Source: Pyxidicoccus parkwaysis
Lineage (GTDB): Bacteria; Myxococcota; Myxococcia; Myxococcales; Myxococcaceae
DNA length: 64,000 nucleotides
Assembly (NCBI RefSeq): GCF_017301735.1
Contig: NZ_CP071090.1
Span: 10,778,001 to 10,842,000, forward strand
Direction of reading: 5' to 3'
Shown: piece after piece, positions 51,704-59,181 of the stretch
Numbering within the stretch: the stretch's first letter is position 1
How the letters are laid out: each line of letters opens with the position of its first letter
Program-made: the position numbers and the translations under genes
Notes under the pieces: model-generated
Told to the model about the DNA's origin: nothing
Databases searched by the model: none
The model's input: the letters and a program-made list of their open reading frames with translations, nothing else

Positions 51704-52831
51704 CTAGCCGAACCGGCTCCAGAAGGAGCGCTTGGACGAGACGCGCTCCAGCGCTTCCTGGAGCTCCTCGTCGTAGTCGGCGCGGTGGGCGATGTCGGCC
51801 ATGGAGATGATGCCGACGATGCGGTCATCGCGCTCCACCACGGGGATGCGGCGGACCTGCTGGCGGCCCATGAGGGCGATGACGTCGAGGATGTTCTCGT
51901 CGGGCGTCACCGCCTCCACGTCCTCCGTCATCACGTCCGAGACGCGAAGCTGGTCCGGTGTCTTGCCGCCCGTGAAGCCGCGCACCACCAAATCACGGTC
52001 CGTGACGATGCCCACCAGCGCGCCCTGCTCGTTGACCACCGGGACGACGCCGCAGTCCTCGTCCTTCATGACCTGCGCCACCTCGCGCAGGGGACTGTCG
52101 AGTCGCGCGGTGCGCACGTTGCGCGTCATCACCTCGCGCGCGGTGAGCGGCTCGCGCTGCCAGCGGCGGCCGGTGCTCGCGTCCTGGCGGGTGCCCGCGC
52201 TCCCCCGGGCCGTGGGGCCGGGAGGGTAGTACCGGCCGCGGTCCTCGCGGTGCCGGCCCTGCTGGCGCTCGTCGCGGTAGGGCTCGGTGTCGCGCTGCCT
52301 GCCATCATGGAAGCGCGAGCGCTCGTCGCGGTAGGGCTCCGTGTGCGGGCCGCGTGCGTCCTGGGGCTCCTCGGCGCCGTAGCCGTAGCGGTCCCACGGG
52401 CGGTAGTCCGCGCGCTGCGGCGGCAGCTCGAGGTCCTGCATGCCCATGTCGCGGCGGGTGCCCCGGCCGGTGGCATAGCGCGCGTCGCGGTTGTCGCGGC
52501 CATAGGGGCCCATGCCGTACTCGGTGCCCTCCCAGCCGGCGTCGCGGTCACCCCTGTCCACCGTCCCCGTGCGCCGGGAGCCGGGGCCGCCGTCGTCCAC
52601 GTTGGTGCGGACCTGGGCCATGCGCAGGGACGCGGCGCGGTGGAAGCGGCCCTGGCGCAGGGCGGGGTCCTCGTCGCGAGCGGGATTCCAGCCGGTGAGG
52701 TCGGATTCGCCGCGCTCACGAGAGCCGGGCGGGGCCGTTTCCGCGCTCCGGTACGTGCCGGACTCCGACGGTGGGGCGCGCTGCCCGGTGCGGAAATCGT
52801 CCTTGCCGTTGTCCAGGTTCCTCTGGGCCAT
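51704..52831 (-). CDS. CBS-pair protein with long disordered N-terminal region
   Basis: The 375-residue protein has a hydrophilic, Arg/Asp/Gly/Tyr-rich N-terminal region of about 240 residues with repeats such as RDNRDARYATGRGTRRD and PYRDERSRF, and then two CBS domains (about 250-360: MTRNVRTARLDSPLREVAQVM, VVNEQGALVGIVTDRDLV, MTEDVEAVTPDENILDVIALM, VVERDDRIVGIISMADIA). CBS pairs bind adenine nucleotides and act as energy sensors. The start at 52831 follows GGAGGCAAAGGC. The disordered region may mediate RNA or protein binding, by composition only. Confidence 0.9.
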   Translation of the reverse strand: MAQRNLDNGKDDFRTGQRAPPSESGTYRSAETAPPGSRERGESDLTGWNPARDEDPALRQGRFHRAASLRMAQVRTNVDDGGPGSRRTGTVDRGDRDAGWEGTEYGMGPYGRDNRDARYATGRGTRRDMGMQDLELPPQRADYRPWDRYGYGAEEPQDARGPHTEPYRDERSRFHDGRQRDTEPYRDERQQGRHREDRGRYYPPGPTARGSAGTRQDASTGRRWQREPLTAREVMTRNVRTARLDSPLREVAQVMKDEDCGVVPVVNEQGALVGIVTDRDLVVRGFTGGKTPDQLRVSDVMTEDVEAVTPDENILDVIALMGRQQVRRIPVVERDDRIVGIISMADIAHRADYDEELQEALERVSSKRSFWSRFG

Positions 52832-53181
52832 GCCTTTGCCTCCGGCGACGTCGGGTGTTGGGGCCCGGAGGGTGGAGACGTCCCGCGTCGGTACCAAGGG
52901 GCCCGGGCGTCGGGGGCGGAGGCTCTGTCCTGTCCCGGGCGGGGCGGCGCACCGGCCGCTCGCGAGCGGACACCGGCGGTGCCACGTGGCCGACACTGCG
53001 CGCGGAAAAAAGACGAGGCGCGTGCTCCCGCCCGGGAAACACGCGCCTCAGCCGCGCTCTCGCGCGAAGAATCAGGTCCTGCCAGTGGACGGGGAGGAAC
53101 GGGCGAGACACCCCATCGCGTCAGCACTTTCCCCCGAAGGCGCTGAAGGCCCGCTCCGCTCCGTCCGTGGCGGGAATCCAA
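52832..53181. other. Gap holding a terminator downstream of the peptide genes
   Basis: This stretch carries the promoter region of the CBS gene and the intrinsic terminator at 53005-53049 downstream of the peptide genes. No further gene is recognised. Confidence 0.6.
53005..53049 (-). terminator. Intrinsic terminator downstream of the peptide genes
   Basis: On the minus strand gaggcgcgtg pairs with cacgcgcctc around a 15-base loop (53015-53049) and is followed by gtcttttttcc. This is a textbook hairpin plus T-run and fits the end of the transcript of the first peptide gene. Confidence 0.85.
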
Positions 53182-53352
53182 TCAGCCGACGCAGCAGGGG
53201 TCGCCGACTTCCTCGCAGCACGCGAGCGTGGTGGTCGGAGGCTCGGGCTTCAGCGGCGGCTCACAGGTCAGCGTGGTGCCCTCACCACCGCGAACGCGGG
53301 CTAGGTCCTTCACGAACAGCTCCTTGATGGTCTTCGTCTTGGTGGTCTTCAT
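53182..53352 (-). CDS. Short Cys-rich peptide precursor (paralog A)
   Basis: The 56-codon gene encodes a leader MKTTKTKTIKELFVKDLARV followed by RGGEG, then a variable tail with TCEPPLKPEPP and a C-terminal CCEEVGDPCCVG. The leader (residues 1-25) is identical to that of paralog B and one residue different from C. The GG pair and the amphipathic helix with KELFVKDLARV are like double-glycine or RiPP leader peptides. The tail has five cysteines, including CC-x6-CC. It is a 263-bp tandem duplicate of B. I infer a precursor of a secreted or modified peptide; no modifying enzyme is in the window. Confidence 0.82.
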   Translation of the reverse strand: MKTTKTKTIKELFVKDLARVRGGEGTTLTCEPPLKPEPPTTTLACCEEVGDPCCVG

Positions 53353-53393
53353 GGTGCGCTACCCCTCGTCAGGTGGTGTGCCGGTGAACCGCG

Positions 53394-53410
53394 TCGCCAG
53401 CCATTGGCGA
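53394..53410. promoter_or_regulatory. Hairpin 42 bp upstream of paralog A
   Basis: The inverted repeat tcgcca gccat tggcga is conserved at the same distance from the start in paralog B (53657-53673). It is within an 84-bp conserved block (53353-53436) and may be an operator or 5' UTR element. Confidence 0.6.
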
Positions 53411-53444
53411 GCTGAAACGAATCCGTTCGCAGTCGGTGCGGGAA

Positions 53445-53615
53445 TCAGTCGACGACGCAGCAGGGGTCGCCGGCCTCCTCGCAGCACGCGAGCGTGGTGT
53501 TCGGGGGCATGGGCTTCTGCTGCGGCTCACACGTCTCCGTGCCCTCACCACCGCGAACGCGGGCCAGGTCCTTCACGAACAGCTCCTTGATGGTCTTCGT
53601 CTTGGTGGTCTTCAT
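53445..53615 (-). CDS. Short Cys-rich peptide precursor (paralog B)
   Basis: The 56-codon gene encodes the same leader as paralog A (residues 1-25, MKTTKTKTIKEL to VRGGEG), then TETCEPQQKPMPPN and C-terminal CCEEAGDPCCVVD. The Cys pattern is C-x15/16-CC-x6-CC, as in A. AGGGGGAG precedes the ATG. A and B are about 85-90% identical at DNA level, including upstream DNA, so this is a recent tandem duplication. The tail differs from A mainly at Gln/Pro/Leu positions before the CC motif and in the last residues. Confidence 0.82.
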   Translation of the reverse strand: MKTTKTKTIKELFVKDLARVRGGEGTETCEPQQKPMPPNTTLACCEEAGDPCCVVD

Positions 53616-53656
53616 CGTGAGCTCCCCCTCGTCGGGTGGTGTGCCGGTGAACTGCG

Positions 53657-53673
53657 TCGCCAGCCATTGGCGA
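53657..53673. promoter_or_regulatory. Hairpin 42 bp upstream of paralog B
   Basis: Same inverted repeat as at 53394-53410, in the conserved block 53616-53699. Confidence 0.6.
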
Positions 53674-53766
53674 GTTGAAACGAATACGTTCGCAGCCGAT
53701 TTTTCTGGTCGTCCCGCTCTGCCCGCGTGAGCGCCGTGAGACATGGGGTGCGGGTGGTGAGACATG

Positions 53767-53800
53767 AAAAAGCGCGTGCCCTCTTCATGAGGACACGCGC
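53767..53800 (-). terminator. Intrinsic terminator after paralog C
   Basis: On the minus strand gcgcgtgtcctc pairs with gagggcacgcgc (one mismatch) around a five-base loop and is followed by tttttc. It closes the transcript of paralog C and isolates it from B. Confidence 0.85.
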
Positions 53801-53829
53801 CGGTCCAGCCACCGCGAGAGCCGGAAGGC

Positions 53830-54009
53830 TCAGAAGCAGCAGTTGTCGTTCTTCTCCTCGCAGCAGGCCTGCGTGGTGGGCGCCGGAGCGCTACACGTCT
53901 GCGTGTCCGTGGAGGTCGTGGTGGTGGGCGTGGTGCCTTCGCCGCCACGAACGCGAGCCAGGTCCTTCACGAACAACTCCTTGATGGTCTTCACCTTGGT
54001 GGTCTTCAT
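53830..54009 (-). CDS. Short Cys-rich peptide precursor (paralog C)
   Basis: The 59-codon gene encodes the leader MKTTKVKTIKELFVKDLARV plus RGGEG, one residue different from A and B. A distinct Thr-rich tail follows (TTPTTTTSTDTQTC, SAPAPTTQ) and ends CCEEKNDNCCF. The single Cys and the CC-x6-CC motif are retained although the sequence between is unrelated to A and B. CAGGAG precedes the ATG. It has its own upstream hairpin and terminator. A constant leader with a variable core is the hallmark of peptide precursors. The gene starts 91 bp after the ArsA-like gene ends. Confidence 0.82.
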   Translation of the reverse strand: MKTTKVKTIKELFVKDLARVRGGEGTTPTTTTSTDTQTCSAPAPTTQACCEEKNDNCCF

Positions 54010-54033
54010 CGTGTGGCTCCTGTGAGGGGGAAT

Positions 54034-54055
54034 GCCGGTCGCCGATTCGACCGGC
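54034..54055. promoter_or_regulatory. Hairpin upstream of paralog C
   Basis: The inverted repeat gccggtcg...cgaccggc with a six-base loop lies 25 bp before the start of paralog C. It is unlike the A/B hairpin in sequence but occupies a similar place. AT-rich DNA (54059-54085) beyond it may be the promoter. Confidence 0.5.
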
Positions 54056-54099
54056 GGGCCAAAGTTTAAGCATTTGAGACAAGCGGTGAAAGGAAAGAC

Positions 54100-55224
54100 T
54101 CACCCCACCACGAGCGCCTCGCCGAGTCGTACGAGCCCGCTGAACTCTTCCAGCTCCGCACCTGCATCCGGAGCCGCGACGGCGATGGCGCCGCTGGGAA
54201 GCTGCTCGGCGAGGCGGGCGAGCAGGGTTCGGTGTGACTCCGCGCGAGCGTGCTCCGTGGCGGCGAGGCGGGCCAGCGCGGCGACTCCGTGCTCGGCGTG
54301 CGCGTCGTCACCCACGTGCTCCAGCAGTGCCTCGGGATGGGCGAGCGCGGCATCTCGCGCCCAGCTCCGGTTGAGGATGTAGCCGGCGAAGGGGAGGCCG
54401 CGCTCCACGAGCGTGTCTTGGAAGAAGGCGGTCTCTCGCAGGGCGGCGGACTCGGGGGAGGTGACGAGGAGGAAGGCGGCCTCGGGTGACTCGAGCCGCG
54501 TGCGCAGCCGCTCCGTGTGCAGGCGGATGCCGGCGAAGAGGCCACCGAAGGCGCCGACGAAGGCGCGCATCTCTCGCGTGAAGCCCGCGCCGAAGACACC
54601 GTCCAGCACGCGGCCCACGAGCGCCTGTGCGCCGCGCCACAGCCGTGCGCCGTGCGCGTGCTCCTCCGGGCCGAACAGGGAGACGATGCGCTCGTCGAGG
54701 AAGCGCGACAGGCGGCCAGGGGCGTCGAGGAAGTCGAGTGCGTGGCGGCTCGGAGGCGTGTCGAGGACGATGAGCTCGTAGCGCGCGTCGTGGAGGAAGC
54801 CGTCGAGGGCCTCGGTGGCGGCGTATTCCTGCACGCCCGCGACGAGCTCGGAGAGGAAGCGGTAGAAGCGGTGCTCGATGATGGCGCGCGCGGCCTCGGG
54901 CGAGGGCGCGAGGTGGTGAATCATCCGCTCGAAGACGAGGCCCGGCTCCAGCATCCACACGTCCAGGCGGCCCGGGCCGGGAGGGCCATCGGAGAAGAGG
55001 CGCGCGGTGGGGATGGTGGTGGGCTCGGAGCCGTTCTCGGAAAGGCCCATGGCCTCGGCCAGACGTCGCGCCGGGTCGATGGTGAGCACGAGCACGCGGC
55101 GCCCGGCACGCGCGGCGGCGACTCCGAGGGCCGCGGCGGTGGTGGTCTTCCCCACGCCGCCCGCGCCGCAGAGCACGAGCACGCGCTTGCTCCGCAGCAG
55201 GTGGTTCATGCTGCGCGTGCTCAC
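54100..55224 (-). CDS. ArsA/Get3-family ATPase-like protein with altered P-loop
   Basis: The 374-residue protein belongs to the ArsA/Get3 family: VLVLTIDPARRLAEAMG, LIVLDTPPSRHALDFLDAPGRLSRFLD and VTSPESAALRETAFF. Its P-loop is GAGGVGKTT (residues 20-28), with Ala21 at the position of the family's signature lysine, so intermolecular catalysis may be impaired. The GTG start overlaps the stop of the ATPase upstream (GTGA), so they are coupled and may form a heterodimer. The Cys-rich peptide genes begin 90 bp downstream. Confidence 0.88.
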   Translation of the reverse strand: MSTRSMNHLLRSKRVLVLCGAGGVGKTTTAAALGVAAARAGRRVLVLTIDPARRLAEAMGLSENGSEPTTIPTARLFSDGPPGPGRLDVWMLEPGLVFERMIHHLAPSPEAARAIIEHRFYRFLSELVAGVQEYAATEALDGFLHDARYELIVLDTPPSRHALDFLDAPGRLSRFLDERIVSLFGPEEHAHGARLWRGAQALVGRVLDGVFGAGFTREMRAFVGAFGGLFAGIRLHTERLRTRLESPEAAFLLVTSPESAALRETAFFQDTLVERGLPFAGYILNRSWARDAALAHPEALLEHVGDDAHAEHGVAALARLAATEHARAESHRTLLARLAEQLPSGAIAVAAPDAGAELEEFSGLVRLGEALVVG

Positions 55225-56165
55225 GGTGTTGCCTCGCGCGCCGTGTCCCCGGCTTGCGACAACGCGAAGGTGTCCGCGAGCCGCTCCACCAACTCAATCC
55301 CTGTCACGGGCAACTCCGGCAGCGTGAGCAATGGCACACGCAGTCCCTCGGCCAGTCGTGCCTTCGCGGCGCTCGCGCGCTCCAGTCTCGCGAGGGCCCG
55401 CGAGCCCTGATGTGGCCCATGCGTCGCCAGGAGTCTCCGGAGCGCGGCATGTGACTCGGGAGTGAACGGGTCCTCGGGCATGCGATTGAGCACGGCCGCC
55501 GCCAGCGGCAATCCCAGTCGTTCCAATTCGGAAGCCAGCATGAGCGCCTCGCTCACCGGGAGTGGCTCGGGGAGGCTCGTCAGCAGCACGGCGGTGCGGA
55601 CCGGGTCCTGGAGGAATTCGAGCCCCTCACGCACCGAGCGCCCAATCTGTCCGCCCGGCATCAACGCCAGCGCCGTGCGGGGCAGGGTGGCCAGCGCCAG
55701 CGCATGTCCCGTGGAGGGCAGGTCGATGATGGAGAGCGGGTACTCGAACCGTCCATCCGCCCGCGTGCGCCGCACCAGCGCGAGCATCTGGTACAGCAGC
55801 CCCATCTCCCGCAGCGCTGGGCCCGCCTCCAGGAAGCGGCGCAGGGCGCGCGAGCGCAGCGCGGCATCGGACAGCCAGCGCACGTGCAGCGTGTCCTGGA
55901 GGAAGTGCCGGTGTCCCTCGGATGCGGCCAGCCGCACGAAGCGCAGGCCGGGCCGCACCTGTGTCACCCGAAGCCCCGTGTCTCCCGCTCCCACCAGCGC
56001 GCCCAGGGGAGAAGGGCCGCTCTCGTCCGGAGCCATCTCCGCCAGCAGGACGGGACGGCCGGAGCGCGCCGCGGCCACGGCGAGCGAGGCGGCCAGCGTC
56101 GTCTTCCCCACGCCCCCCTTGCCCGACACGAGCAGGGCGCGCCTGTCCCACAGGGCTTCGAGCAC
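55221..56165 (-). CDS. ArsA/Get3-family ATPase
   Basis: The 314-residue protein starts with MLEALWDRRALLVSGKGGVG and has the deviant Walker A motif SGKGGVGKTT, with both Lys16 (signature) and Lys21. Later segments include LSIIDLPSTGHALALATLP and LTSLPEPLPVSEALMLASELERL. It lacks arsenite-binding cysteines seen in true ArsA. Together with the overlapping downstream gene it forms a pair, as in actinobacterial and myxobacterial ArsA-like couples of unknown target. The promoter should be within the 330-bp upstream gap (56166-56496), which holds no other feature I recognise. Confidence 0.88.
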   Translation of the reverse strand: MLEALWDRRALLVSGKGGVGKTTLAASLAVAAARSGRPVLLAEMAPDESGPSPLGALVGAGDTGLRVTQVRPGLRFVRLAASEGHRHFLQDTLHVRWLSDAALRSRALRRFLEAGPALREMGLLYQMLALVRRTRADGRFEYPLSIIDLPSTGHALALATLPRTALALMPGGQIGRSVREGLEFLQDPVRTAVLLTSLPEPLPVSEALMLASELERLGLPLAAAVLNRMPEDPFTPESHAALRRLLATHGPHQGSRALARLERASAAKARLAEGLRVPLLTLPELPVTGIELVERLADTFALSQAGDTAREATP

Positions 56166-56496
56166 CGGTCACCGTCCTGTCGCGCGCCGGAGGGCGCCGT
56201 CCCCACACAGTGAGGAATGCACCGCGCCGCGACAACCGCCGCTTCCGCGCGCCGTCCGCTGGCCCGCGAACAGACGCCCGGATGCCCGGCCGCCCGTGAG
56301 CGCCAGGACAATACGGGCCCCACGACTGGACGAAGCCCGGCACATGTCTTGATATGGGATTGTCGACTGCAACACGCGTGCGAGAAGGGAGCGGCCTGGA
56401 TGCGTGCCGCTCACCCTGAGCTTCGACCTTCAGCAACGGCACGGCGTCGCCGGCCCTGCTCCGTCGGGGCCTGCTCCCTCCGGGTGGGCGCGGCGC
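56166..56496. other. Gap upstream of the ArsA-like pair
   Basis: No gene is seen. An AT-richer segment near 56340-56365 may carry the promoter for the minus-strand pair. Confidence 0.5.
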
Positions 56497-57180
56497 TCAG
56501 TGCACGGACCAGCGCTCGGCGATTTCCTCGCAGGCGAGCACCACGTCGCTCAGGCGGCGGATGTGGGCCCGGGGCGCGGTGTAGATGGTGCCGGCGAAGA
56601 CATCCACCACCTGGATGAGCCGGTGGTCACACGGCCCGAGCTGGCACAGGTGCTGCTCCGCGAAGCGCTGGAGCATCGTCCCGATGTACTGCGCGGAGCG
56701 CTCGTCCAGCGGGTGGTGCTTGGAGAAGTAGAGCTTCATCAACCCCACGCGCGCGTTGCCATGCCTGTCCATGCGCTGGAGCACCACCTCCGGACGCACG
56801 CTGATGGTGACGCCCGCCATCTCCAGCACCGGCGGCTCGGCGCCCACCGCGCTGATGACCGTCTCATTCAAGTCCAGCCACGGCACCAGGTCCGCGAAGC
56901 GCTCGAGCGCCTCCGAGCAGAGCTGCAGGCGCTGCGCCTCGAACTCCGTCTGGGGCACGCTGCACGCGAAGCGGCGCTGGTGGTCCTTCAGCACGGACAC
57001 GTCCAGCCCGCGACAGAGGAAGTCGGTAATCGCATGCGACGCCTCCGGATAGCGCAGGTACTGCTGCTCCGGCGGGTGCTTCTGGTCGTAGATGATGCGC
57101 TTACGACGCGCGGGCGTCGCGGTGAGGTACTCACCCAGCTTGTTCACAGACACACGCGGCAACTCACGGATTTCCGCCAT
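56497..57180 (-). CDS. Soluble protein, unknown
   Basis: The 227-residue protein has LPRVSVNKLGEYLTATPARRKRI at the start, a central FACSVPQTEFEAQRLQLC segment, and VTISVRPEVVLQ...VGLMKLYFSKHHPLDERSAQYIGTML towards the C-terminus. The last part has the rhythm of a PD-(D/E)XK nuclease core (an acidic residue in RPEVVL and a Lys in LMKLYF), but I cannot confirm this. GGGGGAG precedes the ATG. It has no neighbours in its transcription unit. Confidence 0.7.
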   Translation of the reverse strand: MAEIRELPRVSVNKLGEYLTATPARRKRIIYDQKHPPEQQYLRYPEASHAITDFLCRGLDVSVLKDHQRRFACSVPQTEFEAQRLQLCSEALERFADLVPWLDLNETVISAVGAEPPVLEMAGVTISVRPEVVLQRMDRHGNARVGLMKLYFSKHHPLDERSAQYIGTMLQRFAEQHLCQLGPCDHRLIQVVDVFAGTIYTAPRAHIRRLSDVVLACEEIAERWSVH

Positions 57181-57617
57181 GGAATGACTCCCCCTGGGTG
57201 CTGGCGAATGGGTTCACAGTACAGAGGGGGGCTGACATTCATGAGACAACGTGAGTGCTTGAAAACACGGGCGAGACGGCACGCGTAGGTCGCGGTTGGG
57301 AGACCTGACGTCGCGGGGCGGTCCGGGCCGCGCGTCCTGGAGGACGGGCCCGCGTCCTGGCTCATGGTGCCCGGCGCGCCGTGCTCGCGGGTGGGGTGCT
57401 CCGAGGGAAACCCGTCGTCATGTCCGGGGACTCGGCCTGCGCGGGTGCTCGCGTGGCTCGGAGTGGGGAGAGGACTCTGGAGGTCTTCGGAGGGATGCGG
57501 CGTGGGCTCGGGAGTGGATCATCACCGATGCCCTGCGGGGCAGGAGGCGTGAGACGTGGGGCAGGCAGGCGCTCCAGGGATGCCGCCCCTCGCCTGGAGC
57601 GCCCGCCGTGTGAGGAA
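57181..57617. other. Gap with a terminator-like hairpin
   Basis: No gene is seen. A stem ggcgctccagg...cctggagcgcc (57568-57603, loop 14) lies just downstream of the 99-residue protein gene on the minus strand and is probably its terminator, though it lacks a T-run. Confidence 0.5.
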
Positions 57618-57917
57618 TCAGTCCTCGCCGGGTTTGCGGTCCGGGTAGGCGGACCAGTAGACCTCGGGCAGCGGGTTGGTGCCGGCGTCGCTGCGTGGGC
57701 CGTCGCCGTCTGGAATCTCATCGAGGATGGCGCCAGGCGTGCGCTCGGCCGGGTCGATGGTGTGTGCGTGTTTCTCCCGGTCCTCCTCATCGGGCACGGG
57801 AGCCCGGGGTCCGGTCCGCTTCTCCTCCTCCGGGGTCCCGTGGCGGGGACCTGTCTCGCGCCCGTAGTAGTCCTCCGAGGGCTGGATGCCTGGCTGCTTC
57901 TTGTCGCGCTCGGCCAT
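57618..57917 (-). CDS. Hydrophilic 99-residue protein
   Basis: The product begins MAERDKKQPGIQPSEDYYG and is strongly acidic and basic throughout, with no hydrophobic core. It contains RTGPRAPVPDEEDREKHAH and ends YWSAYPDRKPGED. It is predicted to be disordered. GGAGG lies eight bases before the ATG at 57917; an earlier in-frame start at 58019 would be preceded by a low-complexity extension. The opening resembles the 58-residue protein at 23100. Function unknown. Confidence 0.75.
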   Translation of the reverse strand: MAERDKKQPGIQPSEDYYGRETGPRHGTPEEEKRTGPRAPVPDEEDREKHAHTIDPAERTPGAILDEIPDGDGPRSDAGTNPLPEVYWSAYPDRKPGED

Positions 57918-58227
57918 GGTGAAGTCCTCCGTCTGACTACGGTCGTGCTTGGGAATGCGAGCCGCAATGGGACCCGCGGCCCCGCCGTGACGTCCGGAGG
58001 GCAGGCGGGCGGGCGGCACCGATGGGGCTGTGCGGGAGTTGCGAAACCGCCCGTCGCGGAGCTGCCGCTTCCTTCAGGGGTGCGAGGCAGCGCGGCATGA
58101 GGGATTGAGGTGTCTGCGTGCCCCCGGTGTCTGCGATTGCGCCGGTGTCCACGAAGTGACGGCCGCGCGGTGAAATCCATCTCCGAGTGTAGGCTGCCAT
58201 CCGAGACTCCAGCGGACGGGAGCGTGC
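57918..58227. other. Gap between divergent genes
   Basis: No gene, repeat or clear hairpin is visible in these 310 bp. Promoters for the flanking divergent genes are expected here. Confidence 0.45.
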
Positions 58228-59181
58228 ATGGCCGAGCAGTCGAGGGAGACGACATCCGCGGTGGCCGGGCCCCGGCTGCACCTGGGCTGTCCATCATGTG
58301 GAGCGCAGTTGGTGGTGGAGGCCTCGCTGCGCACCACGCGGTGTCCGTACTGTGCCGCGCCCAACGTGGTGGAGCGCCCGCCCGTGCCCGGTGTGCCGGA
58401 GCCCGTTTTCGCGCTCGGCTTCACCGTCACGCACGGCGCCGCGAAGGAGCACGTGGCGCGGTGGCTGAAGACGCGCAGCCGCTTCACGCGCTCCGGCATC
58501 CGCACCGCCGAGCCCGGCGAGGTGCGCGGCGTCTACGTGCCCGCGTACCTGTACAGCGTGCTGGCCCACGCGCGCTTTCGCGCCTCCATCGGCGAGGACT
58601 ACCAGGAGCAGGAGACGTACACGACGACGGAGAACGGGAAGACGGTGACGCGCACGCGCACGGTGACGCGCACCGAGTGGCGTTCCCTGGACGGAGAGCT
58701 GAAGGGGTATGTGGCGGACGTGCTCGTCACCGCGTCCACCGGCCTGCGCAATGACGAACTGGAGGCGCTGGAGCCCTTCGATTTGCGAGGCCTCGCGAGG
58801 TACACGCCGGCCCTCATCTCCGGCTGGGTGGCCGAGGAGCCGTCCCTCACCCGCGAGCAGTGTCTTGTGCAGGCGCGCCGCGAAGCGGAGGAGTTGGTGG
58901 GAGAGCGGCTGGGGCGCTTCATGCCGGGTGACTCGCACCGCGAACTGCAACACGAGTCGCGCCTGGACTGGGAGGCCCTGGACGTGTGCCTGTTGCCTGT
59001 CTGGGTATTGGCCGTGCGCTACGCGGAAGGCGAGCCACCGCTGCGAGTGCTGGTGAACGGGCAGACGGGAGAGGTGCAGGGCAAGGCGCCCCTCTCAGTA
59101 TGGAAGGTGACGGCTGCGGTGCTCGCGGTGCTGGTGCTGGTGGCGGTGGGATGGCTGCTGTCGCAGGGAGGTGGGCGATGA
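58228..59181 (+). CDS. Zinc-ribbon membrane protein (first of a pair)
   Basis: The 317-residue protein starts with a four-cysteine zinc ribbon, CPSCG and CPYC (residues 21-42), followed by a long soluble part with EDYQEQETYTTTENGKTVTRTR and LDWEALDVCLLPVWVLAVRY, and ends in a single transmembrane helix (AAVLAVLVLVAVGWLL). GGGAG precedes the ATG. It overlaps its co-directional partner (ATGA), which has the same plan, so the two probably form a complex. Function is unknown. Confidence 0.78.
   Translation: MAEQSRETTSAVAGPRLHLGCPSCGAQLVVEASLRTTRCPYCAAPNVVERPPVPGVPEPVFALGFTVTHGAAKEHVARWLKTRSRFTRSGIRTAEPGEVRGVYVPAYLYSVLAHARFRASIGEDYQEQETYTTTENGKTVTRTRTVTRTEWRSLDGELKGYVADVLVTASTGLRNDELEALEPFDLRGLARYTPALISGWVAEEPSLTREQCLVQARREAEELVGERLGRFMPGDSHRELQHESRLDWEALDVCLLPVWVLAVRYAEGEPPLRVLVNGQTGEVQGKAPLSVWKVTAAVLAVLVLVAVGWLLSQGGGR

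Larger units (their letters stand above)
53182..53699. repeat. 263-bp tandem duplication containing paralogs A and B
   Basis: Stop codons (53182, 53445), start codons (53352, 53615) and upstream hairpins (53394, 53657) are all exactly 263 bp apart. The copies include the whole gene and about 84 bp of upstream DNA. Confidence 0.9.
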
